DNA from: Pseudomonas nicosulfuronedens
GTDB taxonomy: Bacteria; Pseudomonadota; Gammaproteobacteria; Pseudomonadales; Pseudomonadaceae
Assembly: GCF_005877905.1 (NCBI RefSeq)
Contig: NZ_SWDV01000011.1
Span: 62,001-126,000 of the forward strand
DNA: 64,000 nt
Direction: 5' to 3'
Shown here one piece after another: positions 1 through 7,889 of the stretch. A model generated the notes under the pieces. The model did no database searches. It saw only the letters and a program-made list of their open reading frames with translations, and was not told the DNA's origin. Numbering within the stretch: the first letter of the stretch is position 1; each line of letters opens with the position of its first letter. Made by a program: the position numbers and the translations under genes.

Positions 1-160
1 GCCAGAGGTAGTGCCAATCCCAGGAGGCAGTGGGGAAACCGTGGATCAGCAGCAGCGGAGCGCCGCTGCCGGCGCTCCAGTAACGTACTGCATGCCCTCG
101 GAAGGTGAAGTCACAGCCCTGCGCGCGCCAGTCGCGCAGGGCAATGCCGGCCAGGGCCAT
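1..160 (-). CDS. alpha/beta hydrolase, N-terminal part only (cut by window edge)
   Basis: The reading frame starts at the ATG complementary to 158-160 and runs off the left edge, giving about 53 residues. The visible part contains a beta-strand followed by LLLIHGFPTASWDW, the HG-x-P oxyanion-hole region typical of epoxide hydrolase and haloalkane dehalogenase type alpha/beta hydrolases. The nucleophile, acid and histidine lie outside the window. Its start codon overlaps the stop of the upstream aldolase gene by one base (TGATG), which implies translational coupling in one operon. From memory the PAO1 counterpart is annotated as an epoxide hydrolase. The substrate is unknown. Confidence 0.75.
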   Translation of the reverse strand, partial: MALAGIALRDWRAQGCDFTFRGHAVRYWSAGSGAPLLLIHGFPTASWDWHYLW

Positions 161-942
161 CAGTCGCGGTAGCCGGGGTTCTGCAGGTCCAGCTTGCGCA
201 GCAGTGCCGGCCACGCCAGCGCACCGCCCATGCCCTGTTTGCTCTTGGTCACGGCGGCGGCCATGGCGCGGGCGCCATCGAGGATCTGCTGCGGGATCAG
301 GATCAGTTCGGCGCCACCGCCCTGGGCCAGCACCTGGATCTCACAGGCGCGCTGCAGGGTGAACATCATCAGGAAGGTATCGGCGATGGTGCCCGAGCAG
401 GTCAGCAGGCCGTGGTTGGGCAGGATCATGAAGTTGGCTTCGCCCAGGTCAGCCTGCAGGCGCGCCTTCTCGTCATGATTGAGCGCCACGCCCTCGTAGC
501 CGTGATAGGCGAGGCTGGATAGTACGAACAGCGACTGCTGGGAAATCGGCAGCAGGCCCTGCTTCTGCGCAGACACCGCAATGCCGGCGGCGGTATGGGT
601 GTGCAGGACGCAGGCAACGTCGTGGCGCACATCATGGATCGCGCTGTGGATGGTGTAGCCGGCCGGGTTGATGTCGTACGGGCTGTCCATCAGCTTCTTG
701 CCCAAAGCATCCACTTTCACCAGGCTCGACGCGGTGATCTCGTGGAACATCATGCCGTAGGGGTTGATCAGGAAGTCCTCGGTGCCGGGGACCTTGGCGG
801 AGATGTGGGTGAAGATCAGGTCGTCCCAGCCCTGCAGGGCGATCAGGCGGTAACAGGCGGCGAGGTCGACGCGGGTCTGCCATTCGGCGGCGGAAACCTG
901 GTCCTTGACGTTCACGGTGGGCAGCGGATGAGCGGCGTGCAT
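160..942 (-). CDS. class II aldolase/adducin family protein
   Basis: 260 residues, a normal length for the class II aldolase/adducin fold, whose members are zinc-dependent aldolases or decarboxylases of small sugar phosphates. Visible family features are HISAKVPG near the N-terminus, the HTHTAAG metal-binding segment, and LPNHGLLTCSGT, which carries the third histidine. It is the first gene of an operon with the alpha/beta hydrolase (stop and start overlap as TGATG). An inverted repeat lies 64-83 bp upstream of the start. Family assignment is firm, but the true substrate cannot be read from the sequence. Many Pseudomonas paralogues carry this generic name. Confidence 0.88.
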   Translation of the reverse strand: MHAAHPLPTVNVKDQVSAAEWQTRVDLAACYRLIALQGWDDLIFTHISAKVPGTEDFLINPYGMMFHEITASSLVKVDALGKKLMDSPYDINPAGYTIHSAIHDVRHDVACVLHTHTAAGIAVSAQKQGLLPISQQSLFVLSSLAYHGYEGVALNHDEKARLQADLGEANFMILPNHGLLTCSGTIADTFLMMFTLQRACEIQVLAQGGGAELILIPQQILDGARAMAAAVTKSKQGMGGALAWPALLRKLDLQNPGYRD

Positions 943-1366
943 GGTCGGTAGCCTCTTCGTTGTTGTTGTTCGAAGGCGCAGTCTAGTCAGCGCAACGGGC
1001 CAAGGACTGTCACGGAACTGACAGTTGACTCTGGCAGTGTCTGGCGAATGTTCCGCTATAAGCGCAGGCCGATAACTTGCCTTGCGTCAGCGGTTTCCCC
1101 ACCTATAGTGGCGGTAGTTGCTGCCCGCGGCGCCTGATCGATTCGACGCCCGGCAACTCCCTCCAAAAGCGCTATCCAGACAGTGCAGCAGCCAGTTCGC
1201 ACGTCAGGGCTGGCGGAAGCGTGCCCATTGCCAAGACCTGCCAAGACGCCGCAACAGGCGCCCTCGATCCACCTGGAAACATTTCGCAATATCTTTCGCA
1301 GTGCCCTTCTCAGGCAGTACCCGGGAGTCGGGAGGAGACTCCAGTTCGGCCAACGAGGCAGCCGAC
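943..1366. other. intergenic region between divergent genes
   Basis: These 424 bp separate the aldolase operon from the wbqC-like gene. The clear structure is a 20-bp inverted repeat at 1006-1025. A frame open upstream of the WbqC start (from 1118) has no family similarity and is not counted as coding. I see no RNA gene. Confidence 0.6.
1006..1025. promoter_or_regulatory. inverted repeat, probable operator
   Basis: ACTGTCA-N6-TGACAGT is a perfect 7-bp inverted repeat with a 6-bp spacer, 64 bp upstream of the class II aldolase start. Size and symmetry fit a dimeric TetR, GntR or MarR family repressor site. No such regulator gene is adjacent. Confidence 0.45.
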
Positions 1367-2080
1367 GTGAAACGAACCGCCATCATGCAGCCCTATTTCT
1401 TTCCGTACCTGGGCTACTTCAGCCTGATCAAGCACACCGATCTGTTCGTGCTGTTCGATACGGTGCAGTACATCCATCACGGCTGGATCGAGCGCAACCG
1501 CATCCTCAAGCAGCAGGACGGCTGGCTGTATATCCGCGTGCCACGGGTCAAGCACCACCGCGAGACACTGATCTGCGACGTGCAGGTCGACAACCGTCAG
1601 GACTGGCGGCGCAGCCTGTTCTCCCAGCTGGACGTGTACCGCAAGGTAGCGCCTTACTACCGTGACGTGCGCGAGATGATCGCAGCATCCCTCGACCACC
1701 CATTCCAGGACATCGTCTCGCTGAACAAGGCCACCCTGGAGGCGACCTGCGCCTACCTGGGCTTCCCTCGGCAGATGCCGGTGCTCTCGCGTATGGACCT
1801 GTCGATGGAGCGACCGACCGCGCCGGACGAATGGGCGCTGAACATCTGCAAGGCGCTGGGGGGCGTAGAGGAGTACTGGAACCCGCCGGGTGGGCAGAGC
1901 TTCTTCGACCGCAGCAAGTACGATGCCGCCGGACTGACCCTGCGCTTCCAGGAACCCAAGCTGGTGCCCTACGAACAGAAGCGCCGGACCTTCGAGGCGG
2001 GCCTGTCGATCATCGACGTGATGATGTTCAACTCCCCCGCCGACGTCTCGCGCATGCTCGATGCCTACGAGCTGAGCTAG
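1367..2080 (+). CDS. WbqC family protein
   Basis: 237 residues from a GTG start. This start was chosen because GAGG lies 8 nt upstream and the protein then begins KRTAIMQPYFFPYLGYFSLI, the usual N-terminus of the WbqC family (IMQPYxxPYxGYF). The conserved ...GWIERNRIL... segment follows. WbqC-like proteins are found in O-antigen and other surface-sugar loci and are thought to help in amide or amino-sugar modification, but the biochemistry is poorly defined. Here the gene is solitary: no glycosyltransferase or sugar-nucleotide gene adjoins it, and it converges on lrgB with a 3-bp gap. Confidence 0.85.
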   Translation: MKRTAIMQPYFFPYLGYFSLIKHTDLFVLFDTVQYIHHGWIERNRILKQQDGWLYIRVPRVKHHRETLICDVQVDNRQDWRRSLFSQLDVYRKVAPYYRDVREMIAASLDHPFQDIVSLNKATLEATCAYLGFPRQMPVLSRMDLSMERPTAPDEWALNICKALGGVEEYWNPPGGQSFFDRSKYDAAGLTLRFQEPKLVPYEQKRRTFEAGLSIIDVMMFNSPADVSRMLDAYELS

Positions 2081-2083
2081 GCC

Positions 2084-2770
2084 TTACAGACACCACGCGA
2101 GGACCGGCGCCATCAGCAGGTTGAACAGCCCGGTCAGCACCATCAGCAGCCCTGCCGCCGACCCTTCCTCCCCGCCGAACTCATAAGCCCGGCTGGTGCC
2201 CGCACCGTGGGCGCCGACGCCCAGCAGTGCGCCACGGGCCAGGGCGGAGCGCAGGTGCAGCATCTTCATCAGCACCCCGCCGATCAGCGCGCCGAACACC
2301 CCGGTGATCATCACGAAGGCCGCGGTCAGCGCCGGCACGCCGCCCAGGTCGTGGGACATTTCCATGGCGAAGGGTGTGGTGATCGAGCGCGGAATCAGCG
2401 ACAGCGTCACCTGGCCGTCCAGCGCCAGCGCGTGGGCCAGCGCCCAGGAACTGCCAATGGCCATGGTCGAGCCGGCCAGCATACCGGTCAGCAGCGCCGG
2501 CCAGTGACGGGCGAGTAAAGCTCGTTGCTGCCAGATCGGGATGGCGAAGGCCACGGTGGCCGGGCCGAGCAGCGCCACCAGCCAGCTGGTGTCACGGGCG
2601 TAGTCGGCATAGCGGGCCTGCATCGGGATCGCCAGGGCGAACAGCAGCACCGGCACGAAGACGATGGGCGACAGCCAATACTGCTGAAAACGGCGGTAGA
2701 GGGTACGGCTGAGCAGGTAACCGCCCAAGGTCACGGCCAACCAGAACAGCGCTTGCTTATCGAGGCTCAT
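2084..2770 (-). CDS. LrgB/CidB family membrane protein
   Basis: 228 residues, very hydrophobic, with about six or seven predicted membrane spans. Family hallmarks are visible: SPIVFVPVLL, LLGPATVAFAIPIW, PRSITTPFAM and GVGAHGAGTSRAYEFG. LrgB-like proteins act with LrgA-like partners at the inner membrane. They modulate murein hydrolase activity or, in newer models, export small acids, as plastid PLGG1 does for glycolate/glycerate. The start lies inside the upstream lrgA-like gene (14-bp overlap), so the pair is probably translated together. Regulation by the divergent LysR gene is inferred from position. Confidence 0.92.
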   Translation of the reverse strand: MSLDKQALFWLAVTLGGYLLSRTLYRRFQQYWLSPIVFVPVLLFALAIPMQARYADYARDTSWLVALLGPATVAFAIPIWQQRALLARHWPALLTGMLAGSTMAIGSSWALAHALALDGQVTLSLIPRSITTPFAMEMSHDLGGVPALTAAFVMITGVFGALIGGVLMKMLHLRSALARGALLGVGAHGAGTSRAYEFGGEEGSAAGLLMVLTGLFNLLMAPVLAWCL

Positions 2771-3134
2771 GGCGCGAACTCCTGTTGCACATCCATTCCA
2801 CCGCCAGCGCGGTGGAGAGCATCACCATCACGGTGCTGGCGGTGATCACCAGCAGAATCTTCCAGCCCTCGCTGCGTAGCAGCGGGCCGTAGTCCAGCAG
2901 GCTCATCAGTGCGGGGATGAAGAACAGCAGCATCTCCGCCAGCAGCAGGCCGGCGCCGCCCTGCAACAGGGCCGGTCGGATGGCACCGCAGGCGAACAGC
3001 ACCAGCAGCAGCGCCAGTCCGATCACCCCACCCGGCAGCGGCAGGCCGGTCAGCGTGGCGATCCAGCCGCCCAGCCACCAGAAGGCGACCAGCACGGCGA
3101 TTTCGAAAATGAGGCGGGCGGCGCGGCGGAACAT
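2757..3134 (-). CDS. LrgA/CidA family holin-like protein
   Basis: 125 residues from the chosen ATG, with four predicted membrane helices. Motifs include LGGWIATLTGLPLPGGVIGLALL, shortened here to its key GLPLPGGVIG, followed by the LLLAEMLLFFIPA segment typical of LrgA/CidA. An upstream in-frame ATG at 3188 would add 18 polar residues. I prefer 3134 because it starts just before the first helix and leaves a normal intergenic region, although its ribosome site is weak. The partner is the overlapping LrgB-like gene. Regulation by the divergently encoded LysR protein is likely from gene arrangement only. Confidence 0.88.
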   Translation of the reverse strand: MFRRAARLIFEIAVLVAFWWLGGWIATLTGLPLPGGVIGLALLLVLFACGAIRPALLQGGAGLLLAEMLLFFIPALMSLLDYGPLLRSEGWKILLVITASTVMVMLSTALAVEWMCNRSSRHEPR

Positions 3135-3239
3135 GGCGGCGATCTCGAAGTGTTGAGCGGATGAAGAAATCGGTTGGGAATGGCGCAAAGCCTACGCCCA
3201 CGCCTATCATCCCCAAAGCGAATAGATCGAATCGGAGCC

Positions 3240-3254
3240 ATTCCAGAATGGAAT
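3240..3254. promoter_or_regulatory. inverted repeat over the LysR start codon
   Basis: ATTCCA-GAA-TGGAAT is a perfect 6-bp inverted repeat that embeds the ATG at 3248-3250 of the LysR gene. GGAG at 3234-3237 is its ribosome site. It could be an operator or a small mRNA hairpin limiting translation. The tight 3-nt loop favours a DNA role. Confidence 0.3.
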
Positions 3255-4135
3255 TCAAGCAGCTGCGCACCTTCGCCGAAGTCGTGCGCCACGGCAGTTT
3301 CACCCAGGCGGCAGTACACCTGAACGCCAGCCAGTCGGCGGTGAGCAAGCAGGTCGCCCAGCTGGAGCAGAGCCTGCGCGTGCAATTGCTGGAACGCAGC
3401 GGCCCGCACATCCGCCTGACCGCCGCAGGCGAAGTGGTGCTGCGCCGCGCCGAGGACATGCTGCGTCTGCGCCGCGAGCTGCACACCGAACTGGACGACC
3501 TCACCCACCTGCATCGCGGCGAACTGCGCCTCGGCCTGCCACTGCTGGGCGCGGACGCGCTGTTCGCCGGGCGCTTCGCCGAGTACCGGCGGCGCTACCC
3601 GAACATCGACGTGCACCTGATCGAGGGCGGAAGCAAGACCATGGAGGAGATGGTCTACAGCGGTGAACTGGAGCTGGGCGGCGGTCTGACGCCGGACGAC
3701 CCCGGCTTCGACTGGCAACCTTTCTGCAATGAGCCCCTGGACATCCTGCTGCCCGACAGCCACCCGCTCGCCGGGCGTGAAAGCCTGGAACTGGCGGAGC
3801 TCTCCGACACGCCCTTCCTGCTCTATCAGCAGAGCTTCACCCTCAACGACCGCCTGCTGCGCGCCTGCCGCGAGGCCGGTTTCGAGCCGAAGGAAGGCGG
3901 CCGCAGCGGCCAGGCGGATTTCCTGGGTGCGCTGGTCGCCGCCGGGCAAGGCGCGGTGCTGCTGCCGCGCGTGGTGGCGAAGGATCTGGAGCGGCCCGGG
4001 CTGGTACGCGTACTGCTGAGCCAACCGGACCTGCGCTGGGACATCAGCTTCATCTGGCGGCGCGACGCCTACCTGTCGAATGCGGCGAAGGCGTGGCTGG
4101 GGTTGATGCTGGAGATGCCGTTGCATCCGCAGTGA
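3248..4135 (+). CDS. LysR family transcriptional regulator
   Basis: 295 residues. The N-terminal winged helix-turn-helix is canonical (FKQLRTFAEVVRHGSFTQAA ... SQSAVSKQVAQLE), and the substrate-binding domain begins near residue 90 (GELRLGLPLLGADALF). The ATG at 3248 was chosen for the GGAG ribosome site and because family proteins begin with MEFKQL-like sequence. It is divergent from the lrgA-lrgB pair with about 110 bp between starts, the classical LysR arrangement. It therefore probably controls that pair in response to a small acid, which is an inference. From memory the same trio occurs in PAO1 near PA3431-PA3433. Confidence 0.92.
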   Translation: MEFKQLRTFAEVVRHGSFTQAAVHLNASQSAVSKQVAQLEQSLRVQLLERSGPHIRLTAAGEVVLRRAEDMLRLRRELHTELDDLTHLHRGELRLGLPLLGADALFAGRFAEYRRRYPNIDVHLIEGGSKTMEEMVYSGELELGGGLTPDDPGFDWQPFCNEPLDILLPDSHPLAGRESLELAELSDTPFLLYQQSFTLNDRLLRACREAGFEPKEGGRSGQADFLGALVAAGQGAVLLPRVVAKDLERPGLVRVLLSQPDLRWDISFIWRRDAYLSNAAKAWLGLMLEMPLHPQ

Positions 4136-4140
4136 GGCGG

Positions 4141-4210
4141 TTCGCGAGCAAGCTCGCTCCTACAGGGTCGGCACGGCTCCGCTCTTCGTAGGAGCGAGCT
4201 TGCTCGCGAA
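4141..4210. repeat. REP pair (REPIN-like)
   Basis: Two inverted copies of the Pseudomonas REP sequence TTCGCGAGCAAGCTCGCTCC-TAC face each other across about 22 bp. The block fills the gap between the LysR and cupin genes, both ending here, and may stabilise both transcript ends. The same unit occurs singly at 7890-7912. Confidence 0.88.
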
Positions 4211-4215
4211 GCTTT

Positions 4216-4686
4216 TCAGATCAGCGCTACAAACTCACCGACCAGCTTCGGCCACTCCCGCTGCGCCTGCACATCGTCGGAGAGCAGCCTGAACCCGGCA
4301 AACTCGAAGGCAGGGGAAACGGTACAGCCCACCAGCACGTAGTCGCCCAGGCAGCGCGCAGCCTGCCAGGCGTGGGCCGGCACCGCACGCTGCGGCAAGC
4401 TGTCGTCGCCCACCGGCCCCAGAGTCTCGCGTCGTACGTCGGCATCCGGCTGCTCTGCGATCAGCAACTCAAGCGGCGAGCCCTCATGGAAGTGCCAGAG
4501 CTCGTCGGCGTCCACACGGTGCCAGCGGCTGACCGTGCCGGCCGGCAGGAGGAACAGGATGGCCGACGACTGTGGCCGGCCATCGGCGCCCAGCAGACCG
4601 GACTCGAACACGCGTCGGTAGAACCCGCCCTCGGGGTGCGGGGAGAGCTGCAAAGTATCGATCAGGTAGCGGGCGCGGGGATGCAT
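4216..4686 (-). CDS. cupin domain protein (cupin_5/DUF985 type)
   Basis: 156 residues starting MHPRARYLIDTLQLSPHPEGGFYRR, the standard opening of the cupin_5 (DUF985) family. Further family blocks are WHRVDADELWHFHEGSPLELL and LVGCTVSPAFEFAGF. These are small beta-barrel proteins of unknown enzymology, some suspected of binding sugar or nucleotide ligands. The start is set by a one-base overlap (TGATG) with the upstream flavodoxin stop, so the two are probably co-translated. An upstream in-frame ATG at 4722 lies inside the flavodoxin gene and is less likely. Confidence 0.88.
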   Translation of the reverse strand: MHPRARYLIDTLQLSPHPEGGFYRRVFESGLLGADGRPQSSAILFLLPAGTVSRWHRVDADELWHFHEGSPLELLIAEQPDADVRRETLGPVGDDSLPQRAVPAHAWQAARCLGDYVLVGCTVSPAFEFAGFRLLSDDVQAQREWPKLVGEFVALI

Positions 4687-5141
4687 CAGGCCTTCAGTGC
4701 AGCAATGAAGTCGGCCAGCCACGGCTCGGAGTCGGTCTCCTGGTCCACCGTCTCGCTGCCGTCCAGGCGCAGCATCGGCACCACTTCCTGCACGCCCAGT
4801 TCGGCATACAGTTCACGCACCTGCTCGCCGCCACCGCAGTAGGTATCGCCGTAGCTGGAATCGCCCAGCGCCAGCACGGCGCCCGGGCGGCCACGCCAGT
4901 CGGCGGGCAGGCGATCGCGGATGGCATGGAACAGCGGCTGGAAACTGTCGGGCAGGTCGCCCATGCCGGTGGTGGCGGTCACCACCAGGAAAGCTTCGGG
5001 AGCGAACTCGAGCATGGCGTCCAGGGTGGCACGCGGGTCGTACCAGGCTTCGAAGCCAGCGGCTTCGAGCAGGCGCTTGGCGTGACGCGCGACTTCTTCG
5101 GCGGTGCCGTAGACCGAACCGGACACGATGGCGACTTTCAT
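4686..5141 (-). CDS. flavodoxin (MioC-like)
   Basis: 151 residues. The FMN phosphate loop SGSVYGT lies at residues 7-13, and the flavin ring loops appear as TATTGMGDLPD and LGDSSYGDTYCGGG. This is the short-chain flavodoxin/MioC type, a soluble one-electron carrier. The ATG at 5141 was preferred to one at 5165 because it follows a good GGGAGTG ribosome site and starts at the first beta-strand (MKVAIVSG). It lies upstream of, and overlaps, the cupin gene. The redox partner is unknown. Confidence 0.9.
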   Translation of the reverse strand: MKVAIVSGSVYGTAEEVARHAKRLLEAAGFEAWYDPRATLDAMLEFAPEAFLVVTATTGMGDLPDSFQPLFHAIRDRLPADWRGRPGAVLALGDSSYGDTYCGGGEQVRELYAELGVQEVVPMLRLDGSETVDQETDSEPWLADFIAALKA

Positions 5142-5207
5142 GTTCACTCCCACAAGGCAAGACAAGGCCGCCCATTATGCCCCATCCGTGCCGCACCGCG
5201 CCGGGGC

Positions 5208-5216
5208 TGGTATAGT
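5208..5216 (+). promoter_or_regulatory. extended -10 promoter candidate for the pterin operon
   Basis: TGGTATAGT fits an extended -10 (TGn followed by TATAGT) 71 bp upstream of the folM start. No good -35 is visible, as expected for this promoter type. The assignment is positional. Confidence 0.4.
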
Positions 5217-5286
5217 TTTGCCCTACCCGGCCGCTAGGACATTGTCCGCTGCGGCGCTTCCCAAAGTGGATTTTCGCGAGGCGCGC

Positions 5287-6012
5287 ATGGGCCATACCCC
5301 AGCCCCCATCCTGATCACCGGCGCCAGCCAGCGCATCGGCCTGCACTGTGCCAAGCGCTTGCTGCAGGACGGCCAGCCGGTCATCGCGACCTATCGCCAG
5401 GAAAAGCCCGGCATTGCCGAACTGCGTGAGCTGGGTGCCACCTGCCTGCACGCCGAACTGGGCGACGAAGCCGGCATCCTCGCCTTCATCGACCAACTCA
5501 AGTCCCATACCGACCGCCTGCGCGCAATCGTCCACAACGCGTCCGCGTGGATTGCCGAGCAACCCGGCGGCGATGCGCAGGCCTTCGAGACGCTGTTCCG
5601 CGTGCACATGCTCGCGCCCTACCTGATCAACCTGCGCTGCAGCGAACTGCTCGAGCGCGACGCCATCGAGCGTGGCGCGCCGGCCGACATCATCCACCTC
5701 TCCGACGATGTCGCCCGCAAGGGCAGCGCCAACCGCATCGCCTACTGCGCCAGCAAGGCCGGCCTGGACAACCTCACTCTGTCCTTCGCTGCGAGCCTTG
5801 CGCCGCGCATCAAGGTCAACGGCATCGCGCCGGCACTGATCCTGTTCAACGAAGGCGACGACGACGCCTACCGCGCCCGCACCCTGGCCAAATCCGCCAT
5901 GGGCATCGAGCCCGGCCCGGACGTGATCTACCAGAGCGTGCGCTACCTGCTCGACAGCCCTTATGTGACCGGCACTACCCTGACCGTCAACGGCGGCCGG
6001 CACCTCAAATGA
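5287..6012 (+). CDS. folM: FolM-like dihydromonapterin/dihydrofolate reductase (SDR)
   Basis: 241 residues of the short-chain dehydrogenase fold. The cofactor loop TGASQRIG is at residues 11-18 and the catalytic Tyr-x-x-x-Lys (YCASK) at about 152-156. The TGASQRIG variant and the position next to folE and folX point to FolM, which reduces dihydromonapterin to tetrahydromonapterin. Pseudomonas uses this as the phenylalanine hydroxylase cofactor. The product feeds from the next two genes: FolE makes dihydroneopterin triphosphate, and FolX epimerises it toward monapterin. folE follows after 32 bp. Confident in family and context; exact substrate preference is inferred. Confidence 0.85.
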   Translation: MGHTPAPILITGASQRIGLHCAKRLLQDGQPVIATYRQEKPGIAELRELGATCLHAELGDEAGILAFIDQLKSHTDRLRAIVHNASAWIAEQPGGDAQAFETLFRVHMLAPYLINLRCSELLERDAIERGAPADIIHLSDDVARKGSANRIAYCASKAGLDNLTLSFAASLAPRIKVNGIAPALILFNEGDDDAYRARTLAKSAMGIEPGPDVIYQSVRYLLDSPYVTGTTLTVNGGRHLK

Positions 6013-6044
6013 CCCGCCCGGCGCGGGCGCGAGGAACTCCCACC

Positions 6045-6605
6045 ATGATCGAAGACCTGTCTCACCACTACCGTGAGATTCTCAAAGGGCTCGGCGAAGA
6101 CCCGACCCGCGAAGGCCTGCTGGACACCCCCAAGCGCGCGGCCAAGGCCATGCAGTACCTCTGCCACGGCTACGAGCAGACGCTGGAAGGGATCGTCAAC
6201 GGCGCACTGTTCGCCTCGGACAATGACGAAATGGTCATCGTCAAGGACATCGAGCTCTACTCCCTGTGCGAACATCACCTGCTGCCCTTCATCGGCAAGG
6301 CCCATGTGGCGTACATTCCCACCGGCAAGGTGCTGGGCCTGTCGAAGGTCGCACGCATCGTCGACATGTTTGCACGTCGCCTGCAGATCCAGGAGAGCCT
6401 GACCCGGCAGATCGCCGAGGCCGTACAGCAGGTCACCAACGCAGCCGGTGTAGCGGTGGTGATCGAGGCGCAGCACATGTGCATGATGATGCGCGGGGTG
6501 GAAAAGCAGAACTCGGTGATGAACACCTCGGTGATGCTCGGCGCCTTCCGCGCGTCCACCAATACCCGCCAGGAATTCCTGCAACTGATCGGACGGAGCA
6601 AGTGA
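6045..6605 (+). CDS. folE: GTP cyclohydrolase I, type I
   Basis: 186 residues, the usual size for the bacterial enzyme that converts GTP to 7,8-dihydroneopterin triphosphate. Zinc ligands are recognisable as Cys75 and His78 ([10 protein letters not shown]) and Cys146 ([11 protein letters not shown]). The conserved [19 protein letters not shown] segment follows, seen here as [10 protein letters not shown]. The ATG at 6045 has GAGG 10 nt upstream. It sits between folM and folX, so this copy probably serves the monapterin branch. Pseudomonas genomes usually carry a second folE elsewhere for folate. Confidence 0.96.
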   Translation: MIEDLSHHYREILKGLGEDPTREGLLDTPKRAAKAMQYLCHGYEQTLEGIVNGALFASDNDEMVIVKDIELYSLCEHHLLPFIGKAHVAYIPTGKVLGLSKVARIVDMFARRLQIQESLTRQIAEAVQQVTNAAGVAVVIEAQHMCMMMRGVEKQNSVMNTSVMLGAFRASTNTRQEFLQLIGRSK

Positions 6606-6606
6606 A

Positions 6607-6978
6607 ATGACGCAATTGCAGCCGGGCATGGCGCGAATCCGGGTCAAGGACCTGCGCGTGCGCACCTACATCGGTATCAAGGAGGAGGAAATCCTCAACA
6701 AGCAGGATGTGCTGATCAACCTCACCATCCTCTACCCCGCCGGCGATGCGGTGCAGGTCAACGACATCGACCACGCGCTGAACTACCGCACCATCACCAA
6801 GGCGATCATCGCCCACGTCGAGGAGAACCGCTTCGCCCTGCTCGAGCGGCTGACCCAGGAACTGCTCGACCTGGTCATGGCCAACCCGGCCGTGCACTAC
6901 GCCGAAGTGGAAGTGGATAAGCCCCACGCACTGCGCTTCGCCGAGTCGGTGTCGATCGCCCTGGCCGCCCAGCGCTGA
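6607..6978 (+). CDS. folX: dihydroneopterin triphosphate 2'-epimerase
   Basis: 123 residues of the tunnelling-fold pterin family (FolB/FolX). The N-terminus [21 protein letters not shown] and the conserved Glu in the [17 protein letters not shown] region fit FolX more than FolB. The start lies one base after the folE stop (TGA-A-ATG), so the two are tightly co-translated. FolX converts dihydroneopterin triphosphate to the monapterin epimer, which FolM then reduces after dephosphorylation. Identity rests on sequence type plus the folM-folE-folX order. Confidence 0.92.
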   Translation: MTQLQPGMARIRVKDLRVRTYIGIKEEEILNKQDVLINLTILYPAGDAVQVNDIDHALNYRTITKAIIAHVEENRFALLERLTQELLDLVMANPAVHYAEVEVDKPHALRFAESVSIALAAQR

Positions 6979-7034
6979 GCCGCACAATTTCCCAGCAACT
7001 ACCCTGCACGCCCGTTCCAGTCGGCCAATGGGCG

Positions 7035-7063
7035 TTGCTGGCAGATCGCCCGCCTCTTAGAAT
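7035..7063 (+). promoter_or_regulatory. sigma-70 promoter candidate
   Basis: TTGCTG (7035-7040) and TAGAAT (7058-7063) are separated by 17 bp. They lie about 50 bp upstream of the DUF1244 gene. The -35 is weak. Confidence 0.35.
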
Positions 7064-7114
7064 CTCGCCAGCCCCGCCATGCGCCTCCGATGCGCCCTTG
7101 TTGAGAGACCTGCC

Positions 7115-7426
7115 ATGACCGAGCCGATGAACCTGACCGACGAGCAGCGCACCGAACTGGAAGCCGCCGCGTTCCGCACCCTGGTGCAGCACCTGCGTAC
7201 CCGCAAGGACGTGCAGAACATCGATCTGATGAATCTTGCCGGGTTCTGCCGCAACTGCCTGTCCAAGTGGTACAAGGCCGCGGCGGACGACATGGGCCTG
7301 CCTGTCAGCCCGGATCAGGCCCGCGAAGAGATCTACGGCATGCCTTACGCCGAATGGAAGGCCAAGTACCAGACGGAAGCGACCCCTGCCCAGCAGACGG
7401 CCTTCGATAACGCGAAGAAACACTAA
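7115..7426 (+). CDS. DUF1244 family protein
   Basis: 103 residues. The core FRTLVQHLRTRKDVQNIDLMN followed by LAGFCRNCLSKWY and YGMPYAEWK is the DUF1244 signature, including the paired cysteines FCRNC. Solved family members are small helical proteins of unknown role. The ATG at 7115 has GAGAG 8 nt upstream; an ATG at 7079 lacks a ribosome site. The HopJ-family gene follows after 12 bp, so the two form a small operon ending at the hairpin at 7795-7825. Confidence 0.85.
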   Translation: MTEPMNLTDEQRTELEAAAFRTLVQHLRTRKDVQNIDLMNLAGFCRNCLSKWYKAAADDMGLPVSPDQAREEIYGMPYAEWKAKYQTEATPAQQTAFDNAKKH

Positions 7427-7438
7427 GAGTTTGCCTTG

Positions 7439-7777
7439 ATGACCCTCACTGATTTCCGCTCGCGCCTGCGCAGCGAGCAGCACCTGTTCACCGACACCCT
7501 GGCGTACATCGCCGAGCACTACAGCTACACCCCCAGCGCCTTCACCAACGGCAGCGTGGAAAACCCCGCCGGGCAGAACGAAGGGTCCTGCAAGACCCTG
7601 GGTTTCGCCATCCTCGAAGGCCTGAGCCAGGAAGAGTCACTGCTGGCGTTCGGCGAGCACTACCGCGCCGTGCGTGAGCATCCCGAAGGCACCGACCACG
7701 CCAACATCCGTGCTCTGCAGACCACCGGCCTGGCCGGCGTCAACTTCGAGCGCCAGCCGCTGTCGCGTCGCGGCTGA
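7439..7777 (+). CDS. HopJ type III effector-family protein
   Basis: 112 residues. Family blocks are FTDTLAYIAEHYSYTPSAFTNG, seen here as HYSYTPSAFTNG, then NEGSCKTLGFAILEGLS and LLAFGEHYRAV. The HopJ name comes from a plant-pathogen candidate effector, but homologues occur in many free-living bacteria without a type III system. A housekeeping role is more likely. No secretion genes or chaperone are nearby. The ATG at 7439 is used; TTG at 7436 is an alternative one codon earlier. It is co-operonic with the DUF1244 gene. Confidence 0.85.
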   Translation: MTLTDFRSRLRSEQHLFTDTLAYIAEHYSYTPSAFTNGSVENPAGQNEGSCKTLGFAILEGLSQEESLLAFGEHYRAVREHPEGTDHANIRALQTTGLAGVNFERQPLSRRG

Positions 7778-7794
7778 GGTTGTCCGGCTCGATG

Positions 7795-7825
7795 AAAAGG
7801 CCCCGCTGATGCGGGGCTTTTTCTT
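7795..7825 (+). terminator. Rho-independent terminator after the HopJ-family gene
   Basis: GCCCCGC (7800-7806), a 4-nt loop and GCGGGGC (7811-7817), followed by TTTTTCTT. Confidence 0.85.
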
Positions 7826-7889
7826 GGGCGAACACCTGGCGTCATCTGGCAACGCTGGCAGCGAAATTGCCAGGCAGGGTGCCAAGCGG

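Noticed and set aside
1118..1366. N-terminal extension of the WbqC-like protein
   Set aside because: The extra 83 residues do not resemble the family, while the GTG at 1367 has a good ribosome site and a canonical N-terminus.
7439..7777. Genuine type III effector
   Set aside because: No secretion genes, chaperone or HrpL-like promoter nearby, and family members occur in non-pathogens.
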